A stretch of DNA of 64,000 nt from an uncultured Treponema sp. (lineage in GTDB: Bacteria; Spirochaetota; Spirochaetia; Treponematales; Treponemataceae), in contig CAMCRZ010000009.1 of assembly GCA_945877425.1 (NCBI GenBank), forward strand, positions 1 to 64,000, read 5' to 3'. Position 1 is the first letter of the stretch; every line of letters starts with the position of its first letter. The notes under the pieces are model-generated. The model had not been told where the DNA came from. It did no database searches and saw only the letters and a program-made list of their open reading frames with translations. Position numbers and translations under genes: made by a program. Positions 7,646 through 14,891 of the stretch are shown here, one piece after another.

Positions 7646-8190
7646 CTATTCCTGCACTACGGAGATTCGTTCTTTGTTATGGCTGCCGCTTGTGATTTCG
7701 TCTACCATGGCGATGCGTAGTCTGCATAACTTATGACGCTTTCGCCTTTTTTGTTGAGCGTGAGTTCTTCGCCTGCAAGTATGTATTTTCCGGTGCGTTC
7801 TGCTTCTGCCTGAAAGTCTGCTGCCGGGCTGATGTATGTCCAGTTTACGTCGTTCCTTTTTCGAAGTTCTGAAAGCGATTTTCCCTGTGATGAAGCAAGT
7901 GGCTTGTACATTTCTGGGAAATCCGGCGTATCCATAAGCTGAACTGTATGTTCTGGGTTTACGTAAAGGCTTCCTGCTCCGCCGACAATAAGAAGGCGAA
8001 CTTTTGTTCCTGACAGAATATCGCACAGATGTTCAAGCGATGCGGAATGCTGAGGAATTGTGTCGGCCGTCCACGCTCCGAACGCATCCACAACGGCGTC
8101 AAAACCTTCCAAGTCCTGAGTTGTCAGGTCGAAAAGATTTTTCACAACACATTTTGCAGCAGCGGATTTGTTTTCTCCGCGGACAAAAGC
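7646..8190 (-). pseudogene. NAD(P)H-binding (NmrA/SDR-like) reductase, 5'-truncated and frameshifted
   Basis: Recognisable family segments are FTAFVRGENKSAA, LEGFDAVVDAFGAW, RLLIVGGAGSLYV, TPDFPEMYKPLASSQG and VNWTYISPAADF. The N-terminal Rossmann glycine motif is missing, so the first ~25 codons are lost where the gene abuts the Rrf2 start. At the other end the frame stops early at SYADYASPW; a one-base shift near 7708 restores AMVDEITSGSHNKERISVV and a stop at 7646-7648. Two lesions make a pseudogene likely. The intact divergent Rrf2 gene is probably its former regulator. Confidence 0.85.
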
Positions 8191-8205
8191 AGTAAAATCA
8201 AAGGC

Positions 8206-8628
8206 ATGAAACTGAATACAAATTTTACGGTCGCTGTTCACACGATTTTGTGCATTGCGTATTTTCAAAAAGATAATAAAGTTACTTCTGATTTTATCGC
8301 AGGAAGTACGGGAATGAATCCTGTGATTATAAGAAAAATTTTGGGAAGGCTGCAGACAACTTCTATTGTGGAAACAAAGGCCGGCGTGGGTGGTTCAACG
8401 CTTTCAAAAAAGGCGGAAGACATTTCTCTTCTGGACATTTACAAGGCAGTCAGCTGCGAGGAAGAAGGTGAGCGTTCCGTGTTCAATTTTCACGCAAATC
8501 CGAATGCAAAGTGCCCGGTGGGGAGCAAGATTCATTCAGTGCTAGACGAGCCTTTGAGCCGTGTGCAAAACGCAATGGAAAAGGAGTTGGGAAAGATTTC
8601 TGTTGCGGAATTGATGAAGGGGATTTAG
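8206..8628 (+). CDS. Rrf2-family transcriptional regulator
   Basis: The start is set at ATG 8206 (MKLNTNFTVAVHTILCI), the normal Rrf2 beginning; the track ORF start at 8029 reads through the broken neighbour. The 140-residue protein has the winged HTH (KVTSDFIAGSTGMNPVIIRKIL) and the wing GGSTLSKKAEDISLLDIYKAV. Only one cysteine (KCPVG) lies in the C-terminal part, so an Fe-S cluster of the IscR/NsrR type is unlikely. The family often sits divergent to an NAD(P)H-binding reductase, which it controls; here that partner is broken. Confidence 0.85.
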   Translation: MKLNTNFTVAVHTILCIAYFQKDNKVTSDFIAGSTGMNPVIIRKILGRLQTTSIVETKAGVGGSTLSKKAEDISLLDIYKAVSCEEEGERSVFNFHANPNAKCPVGSKIHSVLDEPLSRVQNAMEKELGKISVAELMKGI

Positions 8629-8665
8629 TTTTACCAAAGTTCTATTCTTCATAATATCTTTCGGC

Positions 8666-8671
8666 TATACT
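8666..8671 (+). promoter_or_regulatory. -10 box TATACT, 6 bases before ATG
   Basis: TATACT is followed by only TTCACT before ATG 8678. No Shine-Dalgarno sequence can fit, so the transcript should start at or within a base or two of the start codon. The -35 box is weak. Confidence 0.5.
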
Positions 8672-8677
8672 TTCACT

Positions 8678-10066
8678 ATGAATATTACAAATCTAATTTC
8701 TGATGTTACTAGGGATGAACTTGTTGATTTTCTTTCCGATTTGGCTTCAAAGAATGATACGGTTGCTTCAATGCTCGTTGCGCGTTTTGCAAAAGCCGAT
8801 GGCAGCACTGAACTCTCTGCAATAAAAACCGAGGTAAGTCAGATTATCCGCGGAAACGGCGACCGCTACGGCTTTATCGACTACCACGCATCTTACCGTT
8901 TTGAAAAAGAAATGTATTCGTTTATGAATAATATTTTTCCGTCGCTTATTTCAGCAGGGAAAAACTGGATTGCTTTTGAAGGCTTGTGCTTCATTTTTTT
9001 AACACTTGCCGAGCCTATCGATATTGATGATTCTAACGGCACGATTGGTAACTTGTCTTATGAGATTATGGATTTTTGGGAACAGGCAATAAATTCTATG
9101 GCAGATGATGAGCGCAAAAAAGCCCGTTTGTGGTTCGAGGCAAATATGCATAACGAAAAAATAATCGACTATATGCAGGAATATCTTTTTCCCGCTTACA
9201 TGGATTTTTTCACTGACGAAGACTCTCTGCGCGCCCAAATAAAATTCATCGATTCTTTTTTGGAAGAAACTTCTCCTGAAGCAGCTCATAATATTTTCTC
9301 CGCACGATATGAAGTTGAAAATTATGTCGAAGCAAAAATTCATTGTATGGAAAAATTGAATTTCTCCGAAAATGAGATTATTTCTTTTATGGAAAAATAC
9401 CTTGAGTTCGATAATATCTGCTACATCGTAGTTGAAAAATGTCTGGCTTGCGGAGATTACAAAAGAGCGGAAGATTTACTTGTAAATCTGATTGCAGTAA
9501 ATCAAAATCTGCCGGGAATAGTTCACAAAGCAAACGAAAAGCTGCTTGAAATTTATAGAGAGACAAAGAACGAAGCAAAAATAACACAGACATTACGCTG
9601 GCTTTTTCTGAATTTGCGACGATTTGACCTCAATCTTTACAATGAGTATAAATCTCGGTTTTCTAAAAATGAATGGCCGGACGAGCTTGAAAAATTGATT
9701 TCTGAAAAAGCGGATTCAGATTTTGTTGAGTCAATTTTTGTTGAAGAAAAAAAGTACGACAGGCTTTTTACTTCCGTAAAAAAATCGCACACACGATGGA
9801 AGGACTTTTACAAGCTGGAAAAGTACAGCGAGATTCTGTCAGAAAATTATGCATCGGAAATTGTACAGATGTTCAAAGAAAGTCTTGAAGAAAGAGTAAA
9901 AGGAGTGAACTCCCGGCCTCAGTACGCAGAACTTGCAAACCACCTGGAAAATCTTTCTAAAATCCCGGGCGGAAAAGCAGCCGCTCTGACACTTCGTGAT
10001 GAATGGCTCGAAACATACCGAAAACGCCCTGCAATGGTTGATGAACTGAAAAAGGCAAGGTTGTAG
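8678..10066 (+). CDS. Uncharacterised helical-repeat protein (SWIM-finger-associated type)
   Basis: The 462-residue protein is almost entirely helical by composition and has TPR-like stretches (for example CGDYKRAEDLLVNLIAVNQ). The C-terminal sentence TYRKRPAMVDELKKARL is typical of the C-terminal part of SWIM zinc-finger domain proteins, but no CxCx(n)CxH finger is present here. No signal peptide or membrane segment is seen. It may be a stand-alone helical module or part of a once larger protein. It is monocistronic, with a leaderless-type promoter. Function unknown. Confidence 0.6.
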   Translation: MNITNLISDVTRDELVDFLSDLASKNDTVASMLVARFAKADGSTELSAIKTEVSQIIRGNGDRYGFIDYHASYRFEKEMYSFMNNIFPSLISAGKNWIAFEGLCFIFLTLAEPIDIDDSNGTIGNLSYEIMDFWEQAINSMADDERKKARLWFEANMHNEKIIDYMQEYLFPAYMDFFTDEDSLRAQIKFIDSFLEETSPEAAHNIFSARYEVENYVEAKIHCMEKLNFSENEIISFMEKYLEFDNICYIVVEKCLACGDYKRAEDLLVNLIAVNQNLPGIVHKANEKLLEIYRETKNEAKITQTLRWLFLNLRRFDLNLYNEYKSRFSKNEWPDELEKLISEKADSDFVESIFVEEKKYDRLFTSVKKSHTRWKDFYKLEKYSEILSENYASEIVQMFKESLEERVKGVNSRPQYAELANHLENLSKIPGGKAAALTLRDEWLETYRKRPAMVDELKKARL

Positions 10067-10162
10067 TCAAACTCAATACCCTGACCACCCTTTTCAAAAT
10101 TCTTCCCTCAAAAGCAAAAAATTGTGTTATACTATTCTTATCTCACAGACAGGAGGCGGACT

Positions 10163-10432
10163 ATGGCAGCAATGGCATTAAGACAGCAAGTTATAGATTA
10201 TGTTGATCAGCTTGATGATGAAAAAACAGAACTCGTACTTGTTTTTGCACAATCTTTGATAAATTCAAACTCATCTCTCCAAAATTCAAAAACACCAGCA
10301 GAACGCATATTAGCAGCCAAAGCTCTGGCCGAGCTTGAAACAATGAATTTTACCCCAAAAGCAGAAATCAGCATGGACGGACGGAAAGAACGAGCCGAAG
10401 CCTTGTGGAGAAAATATGAAAGTATTTCTTGA
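10163..10432 (+). CDS. Antitoxin of second intact PIN module
   Basis: The start is placed at ATG 10163 (MAAMALRQQVIDYVDQ) because AGGAGG lies at 10151-10156; the track start at 10124 overlaps the promoter. The 89-residue protein has an N-terminal helical segment (DDEKTELVLVFAQSL) and a C-terminal basic/acidic tail (RKERAEALWRKYESIS). The final codons overlap the PIN toxin gene by 17 bases. A -10 box (TATACT) is visible upstream near 10130. The exact antitoxin family is not recognised. Confidence 0.7.
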   Translation: MAAMALRQQVIDYVDQLDDEKTELVLVFAQSLINSNSSLQNSKTPAERILAAKALAELETMNFTPKAEISMDGRKERAEALWRKYESIS

Positions 10433-10841
10433 TACCAATATACTGCTCGACTATCTTCTTAAACGTCAGCCATTTTATGAATCTGTCAAAAAAGTATTTG
10501 AAATGTGCCTGTACACTATTGACGGTTGTGTTACGCCTCATTCTCTAATCGATGTTTTCTATATGCTTAGTGAAAGAACGGATGCAACAACTGAATTTTG
10601 CAGGGAAACAATTTTAAAACTCAGAGCAGTTTTGTTTGTGATTCCCGAAAACGATGACATCGTTCTTGCAGCTGCCCGCAACACAGATTTTTCCGATTTT
10701 GAAGATTCCATGCAGAATGAATCTGCTATGATTGCAGGAGTTGACTATATAATCACCCGCAATAAAAAAGATTTTGATAAATCTACTGTTTCCGCCATTA
10801 CTCCAGAGGAATTTTTGAAATTGGTACTCGGTGAAAAATAA
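10416..10841 (+). CDS. vapC: PIN-domain toxin (VapC-like)
   Basis: The 141-residue PIN-domain protein starts at ATG 10416 inside the antitoxin gene. Expected acidic positions are in MKVFLDTNILLDYLL, a central region HSLIDVFYMLSER, and the C-terminal NTDFSDFEDSMQ and DYIITRNKKDF. The C-terminal layout (DFEDxxQ...A...D.IITRNxxDF) is that of the PIN_3-like branch rather than classical VapC, so it may cut a different RNA. The frame is intact, and a terminator-like hairpin follows at 10983. Confidence 0.85.
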   Translation: MKVFLDTNILLDYLLKRQPFYESVKKVFEMCLYTIDGCVTPHSLIDVFYMLSERTDATTEFCRETILKLRAVLFVIPENDDIVLAAARNTDFSDFEDSMQNESAMIAGVDYIITRNKKDFDKSTVSAITPEEFLKLVLGEK

Positions 10842-10982
10842 CTGACGGGTTATTCACAATATTTTTCCAGTTCAATCAAAAATCCCTTTAGTTCTTTTCA
10901 TAATTGCTTCGACAGTTAGTTTCCAGTTATTAACAAACCAGCGGAGCGAAGAGACGCATACGCTGCACATCCAAATTTTTAA

Positions 10983-11010
10983 CGCCACTTCATTAAGATG
11001 TGGCTTTTTT
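10983..11010 (+). terminator. Terminator after PIN module
   Basis: The arms GCCAC and GTGGC enclose a short internal pairing, and T6 follows directly. It is about 140 bases after the toxin stop. The 150 bases between show no gene. Confidence 0.6.
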
Positions 11011-11060
11011 GTTTCCGCCCCCAAATTCAAAACTGTCACCCCCAAACTCGTTTCAGGGGT

Positions 11061-11468
11061 CTATTACTATATGGCACGGATTCTGAAAGCGATGCATTAG
11101 ACAGAATTTATAAATACGCAAAGGACTTTGAAATTGAAAATCCTGAAGTTATCGGCTGGGATTTTCCGTTTCTTTCGCAGGAACAGATAAATGTCTATCA
11201 CATGCACGGTTATACAGCAGCATTGATTCTGCCAGAAGGACTTGAAATCAAGAACAGCGACATGAAAGTTCATCAACAGGAAGAACATAACTACGCCGCA
11301 ATCCACATTGAACGACCGTTCGAAGATCCTTTTTCAACAATTCCGGGAGCATACCGAGCTTTGGATGATTTTATGAAAGTCAACGGCCGGGAACATGAAG
11401 ATAAAAACATCATTCCGTGTTTTGAAACAGTCGGCAAAACCATGGATGTTTATATTGCATGTAAATAA
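11061..11468 (+). pseudogene. Fragment with GyrI-like effector-binding domain
   Basis: The frame is open from 10998 but reads out of a terminator hairpin and has no credible start. Recognisable sequence begins near LLYGTDSESDALDRIYKYA. The C-terminal half (YTAALILPEGLEI, YAAIHIERPFEDPF, IPGAYRALDDFMK, PCFETVGKTMDVYIACK) fits the GyrI-like small-molecule-binding domain found at the C-terminus of AraC- and MerR-type regulators. The DNA-binding half is missing. I infer a 5'-deleted regulator gene; a free-standing effector-binding protein is the alternative. Confidence 0.6.
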
Positions 11469-11565
11469 AAGCTGCAAAATTGAATCAACAGCTTTGGCTT
11501 AAATGTCAGAGTTGTTGATTTTATAAAGTGCTGTCTATAACTTCATAGAAATCACACACGCCCCC

Positions 11566-11812
11566 AAGTTTAGATTGTGAAACAAGTTCAGAATGACATT
11601 GTCCTGCCCAAAGTGAACTTGGATTTTTTAGGAAAGCTTATAAGGTGCTTTAAGACTGCTGCTGTTGCAGCCAATAAGCTTTTCTAAAGACAGCAACAGA
11701 GAAATATTCATTCATGCAATTTTTTATATATTCAGAAATTGTGCGGGCAATCATAAAATTATTATTGGCAACTTTGGCGGATATTTCAAGTGCGACTTTA
11801 AATATCCGCCAA
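11566..11812. repeat. Hairpin-rich gene-free stretch
   Basis: Within the 522-base gap 11469-11990 I see no supported gene. There are several stem-loops: CCAAGTT...AACTTGG followed by ATTTTTT (to ~11630); GGAAAGCTTAT...ATAAGCTTTTC enclosing GCTGC-TGTT-GCAGC; and a perfect 13-bp stem TTGGCGGATATTT (11774-11786) with AAATATCCGCCAA (11800-11812). A short repeat (family D) and a terminator follow. The track ORF 11650-11910 is a read-through of these hairpins. Confidence 0.5.
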
Positions 11813-11837
11813 TTTTCGCTACAAATAAATGCCAAAA

Positions 11838-11877
11838 CCTGCCATGCTCGTAACGCACACAATCTTGCCGGTATGGG
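11838..11877 (+). repeat. Short dispersed repeat, family D, copy 1
   Basis: CCTGCCATGCTCGTAACGCA and the next two bases are identical to 14711-14732, and a second block TCTTGCCGGT with ATGG follows in both. Both copies lie in gene-free DNA flanking the small-protein cassette. Confidence 0.7.
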
Positions 11878-11918
11878 ATTTTGAAAGCCGAATTTTAATC
11901 TTAGGAACAATGCCCTCG

Positions 11919-11949
11919 CCTGCTTCCCGGAAAGCAGGATTTTTTTTTA
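11919..11949 (+). terminator. Rho-independent terminator, plus direction
   Basis: CCTGCTT and AAGCAGG form the stem, and nine T residues (11940-11948) follow on the plus strand. It ends plus-strand transcription entering from the hairpin-rich stretch and faces the 3' end of the minus-strand hydrolase gene. Confidence 0.75.
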
Positions 11950-11990
11950 TCTGAAAAATTTTGTATGTTTGTAATTAATCATGCAAGATG

Positions 11991-12722
11991 CTAGTTGAAC
12001 AATTTTATTTTCCTGCAATCTTCTATGTATTGTTCGGTTAGCGTGCATTTTTTGCCGAAAAGCAGTCTGTCAAAATAATGCGTAAGTGGAAAATCTGTAC
12101 CAAACAAAACTTTTTCTTTGACTCCACTTTTCATAAGTGTAATTATGTCTTTTTCGTCTGAATATGCAGTATCAGATTTTACGTTTTTGTATTTTTTCAG
12201 CATTTTTATTGTAATGTTAACAGGATTTGAATGTGCAAGAATTACGTTTGCATCCGGGAAAATTTTGAAAAAAGGCTCAAATCTGGAAGGTAATGTTTCG
12301 GGAGTTTTTCCGCAGTGAATTAAAACTGATTTATTTTCCGTGCAGCATCCAAAAATTTCTTCAAGTGCTTTTTTATGACATGGATTTTCGAAATCCCATT
12401 TTTGAGCAAAAGGATGAAGTTTTATGCCGCAGTAGTCAAAAGCCTTTAATGCGGATTTTACGCTGATGTTTTCTTCTGCATATTTTGGAATGTACCAGAG
12501 ATATGGCTTTACGACTATTTTTTTTGATTTGAAAGCCTGTGCGTAAGCAATTTCTTCTTCCACTTTTGAAAGTTCTGCATCGTCCCGGCAGGATGAAGTT
12601 GACGAATAGTGAACTTCTGTTATTCCTGTCTGAACACAAGTTTCTTCAATGCTCTGAAAAACAGAATATGCATCAAAATAAATTTCGTTGAACTGCCCTA
12701 TGTGAACGTGATAGTCGGTCAT
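11991..12722 (-). CDS. Amidohydrolase-family metal-dependent hydrolase (TIM barrel)
   Basis: I choose ATG 12722 (MTDYHVHIGQF) because the HxH metal motif normally lies within the first few residues; the track start adds seven unlikely residues. The 243-residue protein carries the family's metal and active-site segments in order: DYHVHIG, GIKLHPFAQ, LIHCGKTPE, VILAHSNP and LFGTDFPL. This fits amidohydrolase family 2 (COG2159) or TatD-like enzymes in the cytoplasm. The substrate cannot be read. It is last in a run of minus-strand small genes and begins 22 bases after the preceding stop, so it may be co-transcribed with them. Confidence 0.8.
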   Translation of the reverse strand: MTDYHVHIGQFNEIYFDAYSVFQSIEETCVQTGITEVHYSSTSSCRDDAELSKVEEEIAYAQAFKSKKIVVKPYLWYIPKYAEENISVKSALKAFDYCGIKLHPFAQKWDFENPCHKKALEEIFGCCTENKSVLIHCGKTPETLPSRFEPFFKIFPDANVILAHSNPVNITIKMLKKYKNVKSDTAYSDEKDIITLMKSGVKEKVLFGTDFPLTHYFDRLLFGKKCTLTEQYIEDCRKIKLFN

Positions 12723-12743
12723 GAAACGAACCTGAAAAGTCAA

Positions 12744-13052
12744 TCAGAATTGTGCTAAAAATTCTTTTAAATTAATCGGGGGTTTATTTCCGTAATCTTT
12801 TTCTAATAATTTTTCAATTTCATCAATTTGTTCTTCTAAAAATTCTATTCCGTTTGTTTTCAAATACCCCAGCATTTTTTTGTATTGTGCAAGTGAAAGT
12901 TCTTCTTCATCAGCATCAATTGTGATAGATTCATCATCCGGATTATAAGTTCCTTTTGGAATTTTTATAGTTTCGTCATTATCAACTTTTCCATAACCTG
13001 ATAAATTAAGTGTTTCATTTTTCTGTGGATTTTCTTTTTTACTGTTTTCCAT
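12744..13052 (-). CDS. Small acidic protein of unknown function
   Basis: The start at ATG 13052 (MENSKKENPQKNETLN) has AAGAGG upstream; the track start at 13091 adds a spurious leader. The 102-residue protein is acidic, with a disordered N-terminus, a central stretch IKIPKGTYNPDDESITI with DADEEELSLAQYKKM, and a C-terminal helical region (EEQIDEIEKLLEKDY) ending INLKEFLAQF. No metal site, signal peptide or membrane segment is seen. It sits between a 59-residue cysteine protein and the hydrolase. Not recognised; it could be an immunity- or chaperone-like partner, which is speculation. Confidence 0.6.
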   Translation of the reverse strand: MENSKKENPQKNETLNLSGYGKVDNDETIKIPKGTYNPDDESITIDADEEELSLAQYKKMLGYLKTNGIEFLEEQIDEIEKLLEKDYGNKPPINLKEFLAQF

Positions 13053-13126
13053 AATTTTCCTCTTAAAAAGTTTTATGTACAGGCTGCACAAAATTGTACA
13101 GCCTATTTTTTAAGCATTTTCAATAA

Positions 13127-13306
13127 TTACATTTGTTGAAAAATGTGATTACCACCTGTTACTTTGCAACCGGACAGCATTGGGGTTGTTGAGTAACTTG
13201 TGGCGATATAACCGCATTTAATACACTGCCAGTTTGCACCAGCAAAGAAACCTTTTCCCAGCTTTAATTCATAAGCTGGAGTCTTAATGTTTTTCATCTG
13301 TTTCAT
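13127..13306 (-). CDS. 59-residue WQC-type cysteine protein, absent from the ORF track
   Basis: Start ATG 13306 follows TGGAGG; the stop is TAA 13127-13129. The N-terminal 26 residues (KNIKTPAYELKLGKGFFAGA) look like a leader or flexible arm. The C-terminal part contains WQCIKCGY and, 15 residues on, SGCKVTGGNHIF, giving C-x2-C-x15-C-x6-H, the same pattern as the two repeats of the neighbouring 86-residue protein. A zinc-ribbon-like fold is the simplest reading; a modified peptide precursor is an alternative. A GC-rich hairpin (AGGCTG...CAGCCT) lies just downstream. Confidence 0.65.
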   Translation of the reverse strand: MKQMKNIKTPAYELKLGKGFFAGANWQCIKCGYIATSYSTTPMLSGCKVTGGNHIFQQM

Positions 13307-13330
13307 AATGAAACCTCCATAAAATTTATT

Positions 13331-13593
13331 TTAAGAATGTAAAACTACATTCCTATTTTCTTTTTTGCCTATAGTTTTTCCATTTAAAAAGTTTCCTATT
13401 TTAATCTCATACCAATCTGAGTTTTCCGAAATTGATTCCACATCTACTGAAGTTCCATCCGCAAGGGAAGCAAAAACAGTTCCATTTTCAGAAGGACGGT
13501 CTCTTACTTCAACATCACCGTTAAGCTTAACTTCTTTTGCAAAACAAAATGATGTTAAAACAGTAAAGATAAAGCAATAAATTTCTTCTTCAT
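13331..13593 (-). pseudogene. Secreted SH3-like domain protein with frameshift in signal peptide
   Basis: ATG 13593 has TGGAG upstream and opens MKKKFIALSLLF, a good signal peptide start, then meets TAA. In the next frame the sequence continues TSFCFAKEVKLNGDVEVRD, the rest of a signal peptide and a bacterial SH3 domain (RPSENGTVFASLADGTSVDV, WYEIKIG). A single missing base in the T-rich stretch near 13556 would join them. The track ORF uses the second frame and lacks a proper start. It is either a pseudogene or a sequencing or phase-variation event in a homopolymer. The protein would be periplasmic or surface-exposed. Confidence 0.65.
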
Positions 13594-13604
13594 AAATCAC
13601 TCCA

Positions 13605-13865
13605 TCAAATTTGAATCCATACGTGTTTAAAACCTGTTACAGGGCAGCCTTCACTAGGAGTTGGCCGTGGACCTGTAAAGCCTGTTGGATTTTTTCCGCA
13701 ATGAAAACATTGCCAGTCACGAGATCTTGTACTTCCTGCCGGGACTCTAAGCCATACGTGACTTGCACCTGCAGGACAGTCTCCGCCAGCACTTGGTAAA
13801 TCTCCTGTAAAACCAGAAGGATTGTTTCCACATTTTCTGCATTGCCATTCTTCTCTTGTTGCCAT
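13605..13865 (-). CDS. Two-repeat WQC zinc-ribbon-like protein
   Basis: Start ATG 13865 (MATREEWQCRKCG) has GAGGAATGT upstream, better than the track start at 13892. The 86 residues are two tandem units: WQCRKCGNNPSGFTG ... DCPAGASHVW and WQCFHCGKNPTGFTG ... GCPVTGFKHVW. Each carries C-x2-C ... C ... H, suitable for one zinc ion. No signal peptide or membrane segment is visible. The same unit occurs once in the 59-residue neighbour. I have a general memory of such HxW-ending mini-ribbons in gut bacteria but know no function. Confidence 0.75.
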   Translation of the reverse strand: MATREEWQCRKCGNNPSGFTGDLPSAGGDCPAGASHVWLRVPAGSTRSRDWQCFHCGKNPTGFTGPRPTPSEGCPVTGFKHVWIQI

Positions 13866-13937
13866 ACATTCCTCATTTTGCGATAGTTCCAATTTTATAA
13901 ACTGTCAGCAACAGCAATCTTTTATTGTTAAGAAAAA

Positions 13938-14192
13938 TCACCAGTGGAAGTGATAGAATTTTAAAAGACTTGCCCATTCCAGAGTGATAATTGCTTCAAA
14001 CATTCCAAAATGACTTAACGACCTTTCAATATCAGCAGGAGTTGATTTGTTTAACCACTCTGCAATTTTACGGCGCAATACAAGCAATAAATAAATCAGT
14101 TTTAAAGGACAGCCTAAAATGATGTACCAAACTGTACAAGGAACTCTTAAAATAGTTAAAAGTACTTTTCCAATAATTTTTAAAATTTCCAT
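13938..14192 (-). CDS. Small membrane-associated protein of unknown function
   Basis: The 84-residue protein starts at ATG 14192 with AGGAGA upstream. It has a hydrophobic stretch (VLLTILRVPCTVWYIILGC, continuing LIYLLLVL) consistent with one or two membrane segments at residues 10-42, then a basic, amphipathic region. The C-terminus (LEWASLLKFYHFHW) is aromatic-rich. It lies directly after a terminator-like hairpin and before the WQC-repeat gene, so it may be expressed only by read-through or from its own promoter. Not recognised. Confidence 0.6.
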   Translation of the reverse strand: MEILKIIGKVLLTILRVPCTVWYIILGCPLKLIYLLLVLRRKIAEWLNKSTPADIERSLSHFGMFEAIITLEWASLLKFYHFHW

Positions 14193-14206
14193 TGAATTAC
14201 ATTCTC

Positions 14207-14256
14207 CTAAAAAAAATCACAGAGTCGACCTCAAATATATGAAATCGACTCCGTAT
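14207..14256 (-). terminator. Terminator or attenuator after the 48-residue peptide gene
   Basis: On the minus strand the arms GGAGTCGA and TCGACTCTG are followed by GATTTTTTTT. It lies about 20 bases after the peptide stop and just before the next ribosome binding site. Such a hairpin would let the short peptide be made in excess over the downstream genes. Confidence 0.75.
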
Positions 14257-14274
14257 TAAACTCTTTAGAACAAC

Positions 14275-14421
14275 TTATGCAGTTCTTTCACACTTTTGAC
14301 AATTTAAATGCGATGGATTCTGTCCAGGTCCTCCGCTCTTGTCATTGTAAGTTGGACATCCAGCTGCGTAGCTTCCTGATGAAGCGTTCTGTGCGATTAC
14401 CTGTGGTTTTGTATAAGCCAT
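14275..14421 (-). CDS. 48-residue cysteine peptide, RiPP-precursor-like, absent from the ORF track
   Basis: Start ATG 14421 has AGGAGA at good distance; the stop is TAA 14275-14277. The sequence begins MAYTKPQVIAQNASSGSYAA and ends in a glycine/proline/cysteine core: GCP, then GGPGQNPSHLNCQKCERTA. Cysteines at 22, 41 and 44 plus His38 could bind metal, in a C...H...CxxC order opposite to the WQC proteins. The leader-core layout, tiny size, first position and following terminator fit a secreted or modified peptide, but no modification enzyme is adjacent. No signal peptide. Function not known. Confidence 0.65.
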   Translation of the reverse strand: MAYTKPQVIAQNASSGSYAAGCPTYNDKSGGPGQNPSHLNCQKCERTA

Positions 14422-14449
14422 AGTTTTCTCCTAAAAAAATTGAATATAT

Positions 14450-14579
14450 AATCCTTAACAAGGATTTCTTTTAAATTTTGCTTATGCAAAATACAAAAGA
14501 CAAACTAAAAAACTTTTCGAGCGAAGCGATGAAAAGTTTTTTAAAGCGGTTGTGTCAACCGCTTTAAAGGTATACCTTT
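14450..14579. repeat. Array of five consecutive perfect stem-loops
   Basis: In order: AATCCTT-aac-AAGGATT (14450-14466); ATTTTGC-ttat-GCAAAAT (14475-14492); AAAAAACTTTTC (14507-14518) with GAAAAGTTTTTT (14531-14542); AAAGCGGTTG-tgt-CAACCGCTTT (14543-14565); AAAGGTATACCTTT (14566-14579). The loop of the third holds GCGAAGCGAT, like blocks of repeat family B. It lies directly upstream of the 48-residue peptide gene, so it may form its leader, or be an unrelated repeat. It encodes no protein. Confidence 0.7.
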
Positions 14580-14710
14580 AAAGCGAATTTTTTTGAGAGG
14601 ATTTTAAGATGGATTAAAGGTATTTCATCGTCGCAAAACAATCTTTCCGTTCTGCATGATAAGTTTTGTTTAAAAAATTAATTTTTAGGAGGATTCTATT
14701 GGAAAATAAA

Positions 14711-14755
14711 CCTGCCATGCTCGTAACGCACAGAACAGATTCTTGCCGGTGATGG
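14711..14755 (+). repeat. Short dispersed repeat, family D, copy 2
   Basis: Shares 22 identical bases with 11838-11859 and a following TCTTGCCGGT block. The surrounding gap 14580-14891 has no supported gene, though two tiny frames with ribosome-binding-like sequences occur on the plus strand: a TTG start near 14700 after AGGAGG, 17 codons, and an ATG near 14778 after GGAGAAG, 38 codons. I do not call them genes. Confidence 0.65.
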
Positions 14756-14891
14756 CACGGATTTTTGGAGAAGAGTTTATGCACAAAAACAATGACAAAG
14801 ACAAAAATGCCACAATTGCCGAGCAATCAGATTTTCTACCATTGAATATAAAAAACAGGTTTCCTTATGATTGTCATATTTCATCGTCAGG

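Noticed and set aside
7646-8026. 126-residue minus-strand ORF in the alternate frame of the NAD(P)H-binding gene
   Set aside because: Only its last ~20 residues belong to the gene after the frameshift; the rest is out of frame and arginine-rich by chance.
11650-11910. 86-residue minus-strand ORF
   Set aside because: It is the reading of several inverted repeats and the family D repeat, with no ribosome binding site.
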